Assembly: GCA_017856235.1 (NCBI GenBank)
Contig: JAFMFH010000002.1
Location: forward strand, 18,405-82,404
Source: Flavobacteriaceae bacterium
GTDB lineage: Bacteria; Bacteroidota; Bacteroidia; Flavobacteriales; Flavobacteriaceae
Length of the DNA stretch: 64,000 nt
Direction: 5' to 3'
Within the stretch, counting starts at the first letter, position 1. Each line of letters starts with the position of its first letter. This document shows positions 47,155-55,263 of this stretch, piece after piece. Under the pieces are notes generated by a model, which worked only from the letters and a program-made list of their open reading frames with translations, searched no databases and had not been told where the DNA came from. A program made the position numbers and the translations under genes.

Positions 47155-47162
47155 CAAATGTA
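47155..47162 (-). promoter_or_regulatory. predicted -7 box TACATTTG of pyrE, overlapping the NUDIX start codon
   Basis: Read on the minus strand, TACATTTG fits TAnnTTTG, ending five bases before the pyrE ATG. It spans the NUDIX ATG (47158-47160). A TTTG lies 16 bases upstream (47179-47182), a little short for -33. Confidence 0.5.
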
Positions 47163-47778
47163 TAAAGTTTTTTTCAACCAAAAGCCACTAGTTCTAACTA
47201 ACAAGATAATTGAGATAACTGATACAACTCCATTAATTTTTATAAAATATACTTCTGCATCATTAATTATTAAAGCATTAAAATCTAAGAATAATCAAAA
47301 GGTTTATTTATATCATAAAAATATGGATAAGTTATGGGATATTTTTTTAAAAAAATTTCCTGTAATTGAGGCAGCTGGGGGATTAGTGGAAAGAACTGAT
47401 GGAAAATTACTTTTTATATTCAGAAATGACAAATGGGATCTTCCAAAGGGTGGAATTGAAAAAAAAGAACTAATAATTGAGGCAGCAAAAAGGGAAGTAA
47501 TAGAAGAGACAGGTGTTGCAGATATTATTGTAAATAATCAGTTGTCTGAAACCTATCATATTTTTAAAAAAGGTAAAAATTATAGATTAAAAAAAACATA
47601 TTGGTTTAAAATGTCAACCTCTTATATGGGTCCACTAATTCCTCAAGTTGAAGAGGGGATTTTAAAAACAGAGTGGATCTCATATGATGATATAAATAAT
47701 CTATTAAAAAATGCATTTGAAAATATAAGGTTGATAGTACTAGAAGTTCTAAATATTAATTCCCTTAGGAATAAATAA
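47158..47778 (+). CDS. NUDIX hydrolase
   Basis: About 206 residues from ATG 47158. The Nudix box spans residues 98-120 (GG then EKKELIIEAAKREVIEETG), with the expected G-x5-E-x7-REVxEEG pattern. About 70 residues precede the Nudix fold and are not recognised. Such enzymes hydrolyse nucleoside diphosphates linked to another moiety; substrate unknown. The 3' end overlaps the convergent coaD by 30 bases. Confidence 0.87.
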   Translation: MYKVFFNQKPLVLTNKIIEITDTTPLIFIKYTSASLIIKALKSKNNQKVYLYHKNMDKLWDIFLKKFPVIEAAGGLVERTDGKLLFIFRNDKWDLPKGGIEKKELIIEAAKREVIEETGVADIIVNNQLSETYHIFKKGKNYRLKKTYWFKMSTSYMGPLIPQVEEGILKTEWISYDDINNLLKNAFENIRLIVLEVLNINSLRNK

Positions 47779-48201
47779 TTGGTAGTTACCCTTATTTCTT
47801 ATTAGATCTCTTACAATACTGCTGCTTATATATGAATTTTCAACGGAAGTTAGAAAGAATATTGTTTCAATATTTGAAATCTTTCTGTTTGAAAGTGCAA
47901 TACTTTTTTCAAAATCAAAATCAGAAGGGTTTCTTAGTCCCCTTATTAAAAAACTTGAATTATTTTTTTTACAAAAATCAACAGTTAATCCAGAATAAGT
48001 TTTTACCTGTACGTTATCGTTTTTTTTAAAAACAGTTTTAACATATTCAACTCTTTTATCAGATGAAAACATATATTTTTTTTCAGCATTTTCTCCAATT
48101 CCAATAATTATTTCATCAAAAACTTTTAGACCTCTATTTATGATATCTAGATGTCCATTTGTAATTGGGTCAAAGGATCCAGGGAAAACAGCTCTTTTCA
48201 T
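47749..48201 (-). CDS. coaD: phosphopantetheine adenylyltransferase
   Basis: A 150-residue nucleotidyltransferase with the T/HxGH-type motif (PITNGHLDI), GLTVDFC, FLIRGLRNPSDFDFE and SSSIVRDLI for ATP. It performs the penultimate step of coenzyme A synthesis. It precedes no gene on its strand but shares orientation with ddl upstream (20-base gap). Confidence 0.95.
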   Translation of the reverse strand: MKRAVFPGSFDPITNGHLDIINRGLKVFDEIIIGIGENAEKKYMFSSDKRVEYVKTVFKKNDNVQVKTYSGLTVDFCKKNNSSFLIRGLRNPSDFDFEKSIALSNRKISNIETIFFLTSVENSYISSSIVRDLIRNKGNYQLFIPKGINI

Positions 48202-48221
48202 TAGATAAATTTAATTATAAT

Positions 48222-49190
48222 TTAAAGAATAGATCTTACAAGATCGTTTATTACATCTTTAATATTTAAATTTTGAGCTTCAATTTGTTGGGGAACAATG
48301 CTCTGCTTGGTAAATCCAGGAACAGTATTAGTTTCTAAAATATATGGTATATCATCAATAATTATGAATTCTGATCTTGTAATTCCATTTAAATTTATAT
48401 TATCATAAATTATATTCAAATATTCATGAATCTTTTTTTTTGATTTTTCAGAAATATTTCCTGGTGTAATTTCTTGAGATTCTCCTAAATATTTTGCATT
48501 GTAGTCAAAAAAGTCATTATTACTGATAATTTCTGTAATGGGAAGTATTATTCTTTTATTTTTATTTTGAATTACTCCTACTGATACTTCTTGACCATCA
48601 AGAAAGCTCTCAATCAATACTTCATCATCTTCTTTAAAAGCAATTTGAATCTTTTCATTTATTTCATTTGATTTGTAAACTTTCGATACACCTATACTGC
48701 TTCCTCCATTATTAGGCTTTACAATACATGGGAATGAAATTGAGTCTATGAGTGAAGATAAATTATCAATGTTCTTATTTGTAATCAATACTTGTTTTGA
48801 TGAAGGAATACCAAGAGAATTGACAAACTCTATATATTTCTTTTTATTAGATGTAAGTTTTGATACTGATACATCACATGCAGTTTGTGGAATTTTATTT
48901 TTCTCAAGGATTTCAGCAAGATCTCCATTTTCTCCTGGATCACCATGAATAATATTAAATACGGCATTGGGTTTTATAACTGTTCCATTAAAATTAAATG
49001 AAAAGCTTTCATAATCTAAGTCATAAACTTTCTTATTATATCTAACAAAGTTTTTTTCTTTTGAAATACAAACTTCATATACATTCCAATCTGAGTTGTT
49101 TTTTAAATTTTTATAGATAAATTTTCCACTTTTAATTGACACCTCATATTCAGATGAATAACCACCAAAAACTACAGCAATATTTACCAT
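48222..49190 (-). CDS. ddl: D-alanine--D-alanine ligase
   Basis: A 322-residue ATP-grasp ligase: VFGGYSSEYEVSI at the N-terminus, HGDPGENG, PCIVKPNNGGSSIGVSKV for ATP, EFIIIDDIPYILETNTVPGFT with the metal ligands. It builds the D-Ala-D-Ala dipeptide of peptidoglycan. It heads the ddl-coaD pair and faces the PASTA gene across a 70-base divergent gap. Confidence 0.95.
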   Translation of the reverse strand: MVNIAVVFGGYSSEYEVSIKSGKFIYKNLKNNSDWNVYEVCISKEKNFVRYNKKVYDLDYESFSFNFNGTVIKPNAVFNIIHGDPGENGDLAEILEKNKIPQTACDVSVSKLTSNKKKYIEFVNSLGIPSSKQVLITNKNIDNLSSLIDSISFPCIVKPNNGGSSIGVSKVYKSNEINEKIQIAFKEDDEVLIESFLDGQEVSVGVIQNKNKRIILPITEIISNNDFFDYNAKYLGESQEITPGNISEKSKKKIHEYLNIIYDNINLNGITRSEFIIIDDIPYILETNTVPGFTKQSIVPQQIEAQNLNIKDVINDLVRSIL

Positions 49191-49198
49191 AATATTTT

Positions 49199-49227
49199 CA
49201 AATTTAAGTCAATATAATAAAAGACAA
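49199..49227 (-). promoter_or_regulatory. ddl promoter, TTG-N18-TAAATTTG
   Basis: On the minus strand TTG (49227-49225), an 18-base spacer, then TAAATTTG (49206-49199) fits the Bacteroidota promoter. The box ends eight bases before the ddl ATG, so the message is almost leaderless. Confidence 0.65.
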
Positions 49228-49236
49228 TTATGTCTT
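49221..49236. repeat. 16-base inverted repeat in the ddl/PASTA divergent gap
   Basis: AAGACA, four bases, TGTCTT: perfect six-base arms centred in the divergent gap, covering the -33 TTG of the ddl promoter. It could be an operator for a dimeric repressor or a chance palindrome in AT-rich DNA. Confidence 0.3.
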
Positions 49237-49260
49237 AGTATATTTACATAAACAAAAGAA

Positions 49261-49812
49261 ATGAAAATTTGGGATCAGTTTAAAAGCAAATCACTTACTA
49301 AGCAAATATTTCTTATGGTATCTATTGTTATTTTTGTGTTTTTTCTTGTCTATAATTCATTAATGATCTATACAAAACACAATAAATACATAGAGGTTCC
49401 TAATTTGTTGGGTTTAAATCTTGATGAGGCAATTAATATCCTCAAAAAAAATAAGCTTAAATATGAAGTTCTTGACTCATCAAAATTCTTTGTAGAGATT
49501 CCAAATTATTCAATTATTTCTCAAATACCATTAGAGAGTGAGCTGGTAAAAAAAAATAGAAAAATTTACCTAAATGTAAATCCAAGAAATTTTCAAAAAG
49601 TTTCTTTACCTAATGTTATTCAAATAACTAAAAGAAATGCGGAATCTATACTTACGGCTCTTGGTTTTCAAGTCTTGGAATATAATTATGTAGATGATAT
49701 TGGAAAAGATATGGTATTAGATGTTTTGTATGACGGTGAAAAAATTGTTCCTGGCCAAAAAATTCCAATGAACTCAGGCTTAAGTCTAATTTTGGGTAAT
49801 GGAAAAAGATAA
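49261..49812 (+). CDS. PASTA domain membrane protein without a kinase
   Basis: A 183-residue protein with one membrane helix (about 16-38) and two PASTA repeats outside (about 45-105, beginning IEVPNLLGLNLDEAINILKK, and 110-180, beginning SLPNVIQITKRNAESIL). PASTA repeats bind peptidoglycan fragments or D-Ala-D-Ala-like moieties when attached to kinases or penicillin-binding proteins; here there is no kinase. Its place beside ddl and rluD in Bacteroidota suggests a cell-wall role. It overlaps rluD by 14 bases. Confidence 0.85.
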   Translation: MKIWDQFKSKSLTKQIFLMVSIVIFVFFLVYNSLMIYTKHNKYIEVPNLLGLNLDEAINILKKNKLKYEVLDSSKFFVEIPNYSIISQIPLESELVKKNRKIYLNVNPRNFQKVSLPNVIQITKRNAESILTALGFQVLEYNYVDDIGKDMVLDVLYDGEKIVPGQKIPMNSGLSLILGNGKR

Positions 49813-50827
49813 TTCTAGTGAAATTTTTGATCAAGAACTTCATGAGCATTTTGCTTTTAACATAGATGTAGGTCAAGAACCCATTAGAATTGATAAATTT
49901 TTAATGAATAGAATTGAAAATGCAACTAGAAATAAAATTCAAAAAGCAGCAAAAGAAGGATCAATTAGGGTTAATGATATAATTGTAAAATCTAGTTACA
50001 AAGTAAAAAAAGGTGATAAAATAAGAATATTATTTACTCATCCTCCTTATGAAAATCTTCTTACTCCTGAAAATATTGATTTAGATATAAAATATGAAGA
50101 TGATTCAATAATTATAATAAATAAAAAAAGTGGAATAGTTGTTCATCCAGGCCATGGTAATTATTCAGGTACATTAATAAATGGTCTTTTATATCACTTT
50201 TATAATCTTCCAAATAACTCTTCAAATAGACCAGGATTAGTTCACAGAATTGATAAGGATACATCTGGTCTATTAGTAATAGCTAAAACTGAAAAATCAA
50301 TGACCAATCTTGCTAAGCAATTTTTTAAGAAATCAGTTGAAAGAGAATATTTAGCATTAGTATGGGGTGATTTAAAGAATGATGAGGGAGAGATTAATGC
50401 TCCAATAGGAAGAAATCCAAAAAATAGACTTCAAATGATTGTTTATGAAGATCTTGAGGGTGGAAAAGAAGCTATTACTAATTACAAAGTTATAGAGAGG
50501 TTTGGTTATGTAACGCTTGTTAGTTGTAAATTGAAAACAGGAAGAACTCATCAAATTCGAGTTCATATGAAATATATAGGGCATACACTTTTTAACGATG
50601 AAAGATATGGTGGAAATAAAATCTTAAAAGGAACTGTTTATTCAAAATATAAACAATTCGTTGAAAATTGTTTTCATATGTTGCCAAGACAAGCACTTCA
50701 TGCTAGAACACTTGGTTTTAGTCATCCTAAAACTAAAGAAAATATTATGTTTGATTCTGAAATTCCAGACGACATGAATTCTGTTATTGAAAAATGGAGA
50801 TATTATTCAAAACATAAAAATTTATAA
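49799..50827 (+). CDS. rluD: 23S rRNA pseudouridine synthase (RluD family)
   Basis: A 342-residue protein with an N-terminal S4 RNA-binding domain (about 27-90, IRIDKFLMNRIE) and a synthase domain with HRIDKDTSGLL (catalytic Asp) and GRTHQIRVHM. It isomerises uridines in helix 69 of 23S rRNA by family analogy. It starts within the PASTA gene and precedes yaaA by 15 bases. Confidence 0.9.
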   Translation: MEKDNSSEIFDQELHEHFAFNIDVGQEPIRIDKFLMNRIENATRNKIQKAAKEGSIRVNDIIVKSSYKVKKGDKIRILFTHPPYENLLTPENIDLDIKYEDDSIIIINKKSGIVVHPGHGNYSGTLINGLLYHFYNLPNNSSNRPGLVHRIDKDTSGLLVIAKTEKSMTNLAKQFFKKSVEREYLALVWGDLKNDEGEINAPIGRNPKNRLQMIVYEDLEGGKEAITNYKVIERFGYVTLVSCKLKTGRTHQIRVHMKYIGHTLFNDERYGGNKILKGTVYSKYKQFVENCFHMLPRQALHARTLGFSHPKTKENIMFDSEIPDDMNSVIEKWRYYSKHKNL

Positions 50828-50842
50828 ATTTGAAATAAAAAG

Positions 50843-51598
50843 ATGAAAATACTTATTTCCCCTGCAAAATCTCTTGATTTTGAAAACCAAGTGGAGACAA
50901 GTCATAGCTCCAGACCTTTATTTGACAAAAAAGCTAAACAGATTAATGATATAATTAAGAATTTATCTTCTCCTGATCTTGGTAAACTTATGAGTATATC
51001 CCCTAAATTAAGTGATCTAAATTGGAAAAGAAATCAAGATTTCCAAAATTCAGATTCAACTCAAAAACAGGCAATCTATGCTTTTAATGGCGATGTTTAT
51101 GATGGTATTGATATATCATCAATAGCTGCTGATAAGCATGAAAAGCTTCAAGAAAGTTTAAGAATATTATCTGGTTTATACGGTATTCTTAAGCCTTTCG
51201 ATATTATTAAACCATATAGACTTGAAATGGGAACAAAGCTTTCAGTAAATGGTTCAAAAAATCTTTATGATTTTTGGAGCGAATCTGTAACTAATTCTAT
51301 TAAAGAAGAAGTCTCAGATGACGAACTTATAATAAACCTTGCCAGTAATGAATATTTCTCTGTTTTAAATTCTAAATTTTTAAATAATAAAATTATTTCT
51401 CCTCAGTTTAAGGACTTTAAAAATGGTAAGCTTAAAATAATTTCTTTTTATGCAAAAAAAGCAAGAGGATTAATGACAAGATATTTAATTGAAAATGAAA
51501 TTAAATCTGAAAATGATATTTTAGGGTTTAACTACTCAGGTTATTCATTTAGCTCAGAAGAATCAAATGATTTATTAAACCCAGTCTTTGTTAGGTAA
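50843..51598 (+). CDS. yaaA: peroxide stress protein YaaA family
   Basis: A 251-residue YaaA/DUF328 protein: MKILISPAKSLDF, AIYAFNGDVYDGI, LSGLYGILKPFDIIKPYRLEMG and NLASNEYFSVL. In E. coli YaaA limits iron-driven oxidative damage and binds DNA. It follows rluD with a short gap and no obvious promoter of its own. Confidence 0.92.
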   Translation: MKILISPAKSLDFENQVETSHSSRPLFDKKAKQINDIIKNLSSPDLGKLMSISPKLSDLNWKRNQDFQNSDSTQKQAIYAFNGDVYDGIDISSIAADKHEKLQESLRILSGLYGILKPFDIIKPYRLEMGTKLSVNGSKNLYDFWSESVTNSIKEEVSDDELIINLASNEYFSVLNSKFLNNKIISPQFKDFKNGKLKIISFYAKKARGLMTRYLIENEIKSENDILGFNYSGYSFSSEESNDLLNPVFVR

Positions 51599-51665
51599 TT
51601 TAAACTAAGATTAAATTTTATCATAAATATTTAATGAACGATTTATTTGTAAATTAGATATAGAT

Positions 51666-52391
51666 ATGTATAAAAAAATTCTTTTTTTTATCCTAATTTT
51701 TCATTTTGGTTATTCCCAAGAACGAGAGTTAATTAAAGGAAAAGTTATATATAGAAATATAGATGTTCCTGCAGCTAACGTTGTTAATAATACTTCTCAA
51801 AACACTACTATTACAAACGATAATGGTGAGTTTGAAATTTTAGCAAAAGTTAATGATGAAATTATTTTCTCCTCTGTTCAATATATTATTAGAACTGTTA
51901 GAGTAAATGAAGAAATAATGAAAAATAAAAGACTGATAGTTCAAATTAATCAAAGAGTCAGAGAGTTAGATGAAGTTGTTATTACACCTGATGATGCTGA
52001 AAAGTTCTTAGATTTAAAGGAAGAACAATTTAAAGGTTTTGATTATATAGCTGATAAGTCAACAAGAATCCAAAATGTTCTGACAGATGACAGGCAGATA
52101 GTTAATGGATTGAATTTTGTAAATATATTTAAATTACTATCTACTTTAGTTGATTCTAAATCTGAAGAGGAAAAACTTAAAATCTCTCCAAGTGAGGTTC
52201 TTCCATATATTCTAGATGATAGCTTTTTTTCAGATATTCTTAACCTTGAACCCTTCGAGACCTCTGATTTTCTATTTAAACTTGATTCAGATCAAAAGCT
52301 TAAAAACCTTATTTTAGAAAAAAATCAATTTTTAGTAATTGATTATTTATTAAAAGAAGTAGAGGTCTATAAAGCTCTACAAAATGAATGA
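51666..52391 (+). CDS. secreted protein with carboxypeptidase regulatory-like domain, copy 1
   Basis: A 241-residue protein with an N-terminal signal (about residues 1-17, FGYSQ cleavage) and a beta-sandwich like the CarboxypepD_reg or TonB-receptor plug-preceding domain (IKGKVIYRNIDVPAANV, TNDNGEFEI, RELDEVVITP). The rest is not recognised. It overlaps a divergent relative (52388-53164) by four bases. Such domains usually precede outer-membrane receptors, but no receptor is fused or adjacent, so the role is unknown. Confidence 0.75.
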   Translation: MYKKILFFILIFHFGYSQERELIKGKVIYRNIDVPAANVVNNTSQNTTITNDNGEFEILAKVNDEIIFSSVQYIIRTVRVNEEIMKNKRLIVQINQRVRELDEVVITPDDAEKFLDLKEEQFKGFDYIADKSTRIQNVLTDDRQIVNGLNFVNIFKLLSTLVDSKSEEEKLKISPSEVLPYILDDSFFSDILNLEPFETSDFLFKLDSDQKLKNLILEKNQFLVIDYLLKEVEVYKALQNE

Positions 52392-53164
52392 GGATTACTT
52401 TATTTCTCTTACTATCATTACCAATAATTTGTTTGTCACAAATTAATAGTCAAAGATTAATTGAAGGGACAGTTTTTAACGATGACTCATATTCAATTGA
52501 AGGTGTTCATGTATTAAATATTACTTCAGAATTTAATACAATTACAGATTCTGATGGAAATTTTAAAATATATGCTAGTCTTAATGATGAAATTATTTTT
52601 TCTGCTATTCAATTTAAACGAAAGAAAATTATTATAAATGATGATATATTAAATTCTATTTCAGTCAAAATTTTTTTAGAGGAGTTTGTAAATGAATTAG
52701 ATGAGGTAATTGTAAACTCAAGTAGACTTTCTGGTAATTTATCAACTGATTTAATTAATTCAGGTGTTATTGAACAGATAAATTTTGATGATTTTGGTAT
52801 ACCGGGATTTAAAGGTATTAGAATGGAAAGTATTCCAACAAACACACAATTAGTTTCTGAACTACTTCTTGCTCCTCTCTCAGGTGGATTAAATATTGAG
52901 AGGATGTATAAATGGTTCTCAGGATATTATAAAAACTTAAAAAAAGTAAGGGAATACAGTAATGATTATGATCTTATTGATCAAATAATAAAATTTTACG
53001 GTCAAAGTTTTTTTATTCAAGAGTTTAACCTAAAAATAGACAATATTCATAATTTTGTAACCTCAACATATTTGAATTATCCTGTTGAAGAAAATTTTAA
53101 AATGGGCAACTATTCTGTAATTATAGAATATTTTAAAAAAAATTTTGAGAGCTTTAATAATTGA
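52388..53164 (+). CDS. secreted protein with carboxypeptidase regulatory-like domain, copy 2
   Basis: The 258-residue product has a signal peptide (about residues 1-17, CLSQ) and the same leading domain as its upstream neighbour: IEGTVFNDDSYSIEGVHV, TDSDGNFKI, NDEIIFSAIQF, ELDEVIVNSS. The C-terminal part differs and is unrecognised. It is a tandem paralogue, probably cotranslated by the ATGA overlap. tatA follows 13 bases later, without evident link. Confidence 0.75.
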   Translation: MRITLFLLLSLPIICLSQINSQRLIEGTVFNDDSYSIEGVHVLNITSEFNTITDSDGNFKIYASLNDEIIFSAIQFKRKKIIINDDILNSISVKIFLEEFVNELDEVIVNSSRLSGNLSTDLINSGVIEQINFDDFGIPGFKGIRMESIPTNTQLVSELLLAPLSGGLNIERMYKWFSGYYKNLKKVREYSNDYDLIDQIIKFYGQSFFIQEFNLKIDNIHNFVTSTYLNYPVEENFKMGNYSVIIEYFKKNFESFNN

Positions 53165-53177
53165 TTAGTTTTATCTT

Positions 53178-53453
53178 ATGATTCTTTTTATTAGTGGAGC
53201 TGAACTTGTTTTTATCTTTTTTATTGTATTGCTTGTTTTTGGTGCTGATAAAATTCCATTAATAGCAAGGGGGCTTGCAAAGGGTATGACCCAGATTAGG
53301 CAGGCAACTAACGAAATAAAAACTGAGATTTCAAAAAATACTGAAGTCAAGAATCCAACTAAATCTATAACTAAAGATTTGAATGATAGCGTAAGTGATT
53401 TAAAAAAAGATTTTGATGATTTAAAAGATTCAATTAAAAGAGACCTAAACTAA
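53178..53453 (+). CDS. tatA: twin-arginine translocase TatA/B family
   Basis: A 91-residue TatA-like protein with a short N-terminal membrane helix (about 4-19), a hinge (FGADKIPLIARG), an amphipathic helix (MTQIRQATNEIKTEI), and a charged tail. It helps export folded proteins. TatC is not in the window. It converges with the O-methyltransferase by a nine-base overlap. Confidence 0.88.
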   Translation: MILFISGAELVFIFFIVLLVFGADKIPLIARGLAKGMTQIRQATNEIKTEISKNTEVKNPTKSITKDLNDSVSDLKKDFDDLKDSIKRDLN

Positions 53454-54083
53454 TCTTGAAATTGAAATACCATCTCTAATTGGTATTATAATGCTGTTAA
53501 ACCGTTTATCTTGATTTATCATTCTATTAAATTCAACAAGAGTAGAAGTTTCTTCATCCTTTTGTTTGGAATCTAAAACCTTTCCTGACCAAAGAACGTT
53601 ATCTGAAATTATAATACCATTTTCACTAAGTTTATTTGATACTTTTTTGAAATAGTTAATATAATTTTCTTTATCAGCATCAATAAAAATAATATCATAT
53701 TTTTCATTTAAGTTTTTTAATATATCGAGAGCATCTCCTGTATGTTGAATAATATTATTTCTATATCCACTCTCATCAAAATACTTATTCTGAATTTTAA
53801 TTAATTCCTCATTTTTATCTATTGTATCAATTTTTCCATTTTTTGATAAACCCTCAGCTAAACAAATAGTGCTGTATCCAGTATATGTTCCAATTTCCAA
53901 AATCTTTTCAGGAGATTTAATTTTAGAAATTAAACTTAAAAATCTTCCTTGGAAATGGCCACTTAACATCCTAGGTTGTAAAATCTTTTGATGAGTCTCT
54001 TTACTTAGCCTAGATAGAATTTCAGGCTCTTTTTCAGAGTTTATATTTAAATACTCAGTTAATTTATCAGATATAAAATCCAT
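53445..54083 (-). CDS. O-methyltransferase (caffeoyl-CoA type family)
   Basis: A 212-residue class I methyltransferase: ILEIGTYTGYSTICLAEGL for SAM, IDKNEELI, FIDADKENYINYF with the metal Asp, and ISDNVLWSGKV. It belongs to the metal-dependent family of catechol and caffeoyl-CoA methyltransferases; bacterial substrates are mostly unknown. The start overlaps the flavin reductase stop (TAATG). Confidence 0.88.
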   Translation of the reverse strand: MDFISDKLTEYLNINSEKEPEILSRLSKETHQKILQPRMLSGHFQGRFLSLISKIKSPEKILEIGTYTGYSTICLAEGLSKNGKIDTIDKNEELIKIQNKYFDESGYRNNIIQHTGDALDILKNLNEKYDIIFIDADKENYINYFKKVSNKLSENGIIISDNVLWSGKVLDSKQKDEETSTLVEFNRMINQDKRFNSIIIPIRDGISISRLV

Positions 54084-54700
54084 TATTTTTTTGGTCTCTG
54101 GTAATCAAATCTATCTAAAAGTGTTGGTAATGCATATCCATCACAACCATTAATTGTTACTACATTACCTTTATCTAACCTTAAAAATCCAGTATCACTA
54201 ACTAAATTTTCATCAAAATATAATTCTTCAATACTTGCTACAACTAAAATAGTACCGTTTTCTTCAATATTATATTCATTAAGATACTTACAAACTAGTT
54301 GTACAGGAGATCCTTTTACAAATGGAGCTTTGCATCCTTCCTTATATTCCTGTTCAAGTTCAGTCATGTCAAACTCAGAAATTTCCTCAGGATATTTAGC
54401 ACTTGTATGGTGAGCTTCGCTTATTATATCCCTTACAATATGATTTACAGTGAAAAAACCTGTCTCTTTTATATTCTTATAAGTATTTCTCGGTACTGTT
54501 GTAGGTCTAAGTATATAACCTAACATTGCAGGATTACTACCTAGATGAGTAATTGAGCTAAATACCGCAACATTTTCAACTCCTCCTGTTGAAATTGATC
54601 CAATTAAATTAGCTGATTTGTATCCCGTACAAGAATTAATTAAATTAATTCTATAAAATTTTTGCAAATCGTCAAAGTCTTTTTTAGATAAATGTTTCAT
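54083..54700 (-). CDS. flavin reductase family protein
   Basis: A 205-residue protein of the flavin reductase/FMN-binding split-barrel family: NVAVFSSITHLGSNPAMLGYI, NTYKNIKETGFFTVNHI, and HTSAKYPEEISEFDM. These reduce or bind flavin, often as partners of monooxygenases. It is coupled to the O-methyltransferase downstream. Partner unknown. Confidence 0.85.
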   Translation of the reverse strand: MKHLSKKDFDDLQKFYRINLINSCTGYKSANLIGSISTGGVENVAVFSSITHLGSNPAMLGYILRPTTVPRNTYKNIKETGFFTVNHIVRDIISEAHHTSAKYPEEISEFDMTELEQEYKEGCKAPFVKGSPVQLVCKYLNEYNIEENGTILVVASIEELYFDENLVSDTGFLRLDKGNVVTINGCDGYALPTLLDRFDYQRPKK

Positions 54701-54725
54701 TTACTAAAAGTATAAAGAAATCTTT

Positions 54726-54733
54726 TAAATTTG
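54726..54733 (+). promoter_or_regulatory. predicted -7 box TAAATTTG of the tRNA-Val gene
   Basis: TAAATTTG fits TAnnTTTG and ends eight bases before the tRNA 5' end, leaving almost no 5' trailer for RNase P to remove. Confidence 0.55.
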
Positions 54734-54741
54734 CAAAGCAT

Positions 54742-54816
54742 GGGTGATTAGCTCAGTTGGTTTAGAGCACTACCTTGACAGGGTAGGGGTCACTGGTTCG
54801 AATCCAGTATTACCCA
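54742..54816 (+). tRNA. tRNA-Val(GAC)
   Basis: A 75-base cloverleaf: acceptor GGGTGAT paired with ATTACCC, D-arm TAGCTCAGTTGG, anticodon stem CTACC/GGTAG around loop TTGACAG giving anticodon GAC (Val), T-loop GGTTCGAATCC, and discriminator A. The 3' CCA is not encoded (CAC follows). A MerC-like gene starts 14 bases after the tRNA. Confidence 0.95.
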
Positions 54817-54830
54817 CACAATTATCATAT

Positions 54831-55226
54831 ATGAAATTAATCGTAAATAATTCAGATACAATTGGAATTTTTACAGGTTTGCTTTGCTCTATTCATTGTT
54901 TGGCAACACCAATTTTATTTGTCACTCAATCTAGTTTTGCATCTGCTAACCTAGAACCAATATGGTGGGATTCTATTAATTATTTATTCATTTTTTTATC
55001 ATTCATATCTGTTTATTACTCAGTAAGAAATACTTCAAAAAATTTTATGAAACTTATTTTATGGACTTGTTGGATATTTTTTACAATAATAATTCTAAAT
55101 GATATGATTATAATATTTGAAATTTCAGAATTATTTTCATATTTATCTGCATTTTCTCTTGCTTATGCTCATGTTCATAATTTGAAATATTGTCAATGTA
55201 AAGATGTAGAGTGCTGTAATAATTAA
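54831..55226 (+). CDS. MerC-domain membrane protein
   Basis: About 131 residues from ATG 54831, with four hydrophobic helices and the MerC cysteine motif in the first (GLLCSIHCLATPIL); a C-terminal Cys-rich tail (CQCKDVECC) might bind metal. MerC transports mercury in resistance operons; chromosomal Bacteroidota copies lack mer genes, so a role with other metals is possible. An in-frame start further upstream would run through the tRNA and is rejected. It is probably cotranscribed with the tRNA. Confidence 0.82.
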   Translation: MKLIVNNSDTIGIFTGLLCSIHCLATPILFVTQSSFASANLEPIWWDSINYLFIFLSFISVYYSVRNTSKNFMKLILWTCWIFFTIIILNDMIIIFEISELFSYLSAFSLAYAHVHNLKYCQCKDVECCNN

Positions 55227-55263
55227 TTTTGTAAACAAAGGACAATTTCTTTATTTTCTATAA

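Noticed and set aside
54744..54830. Extended N-terminus for the MerC-like protein reading through the tRNA
   Set aside because: The frame passes through a complete tRNA-Val gene; ATG 54831 gives the normal MerC start.
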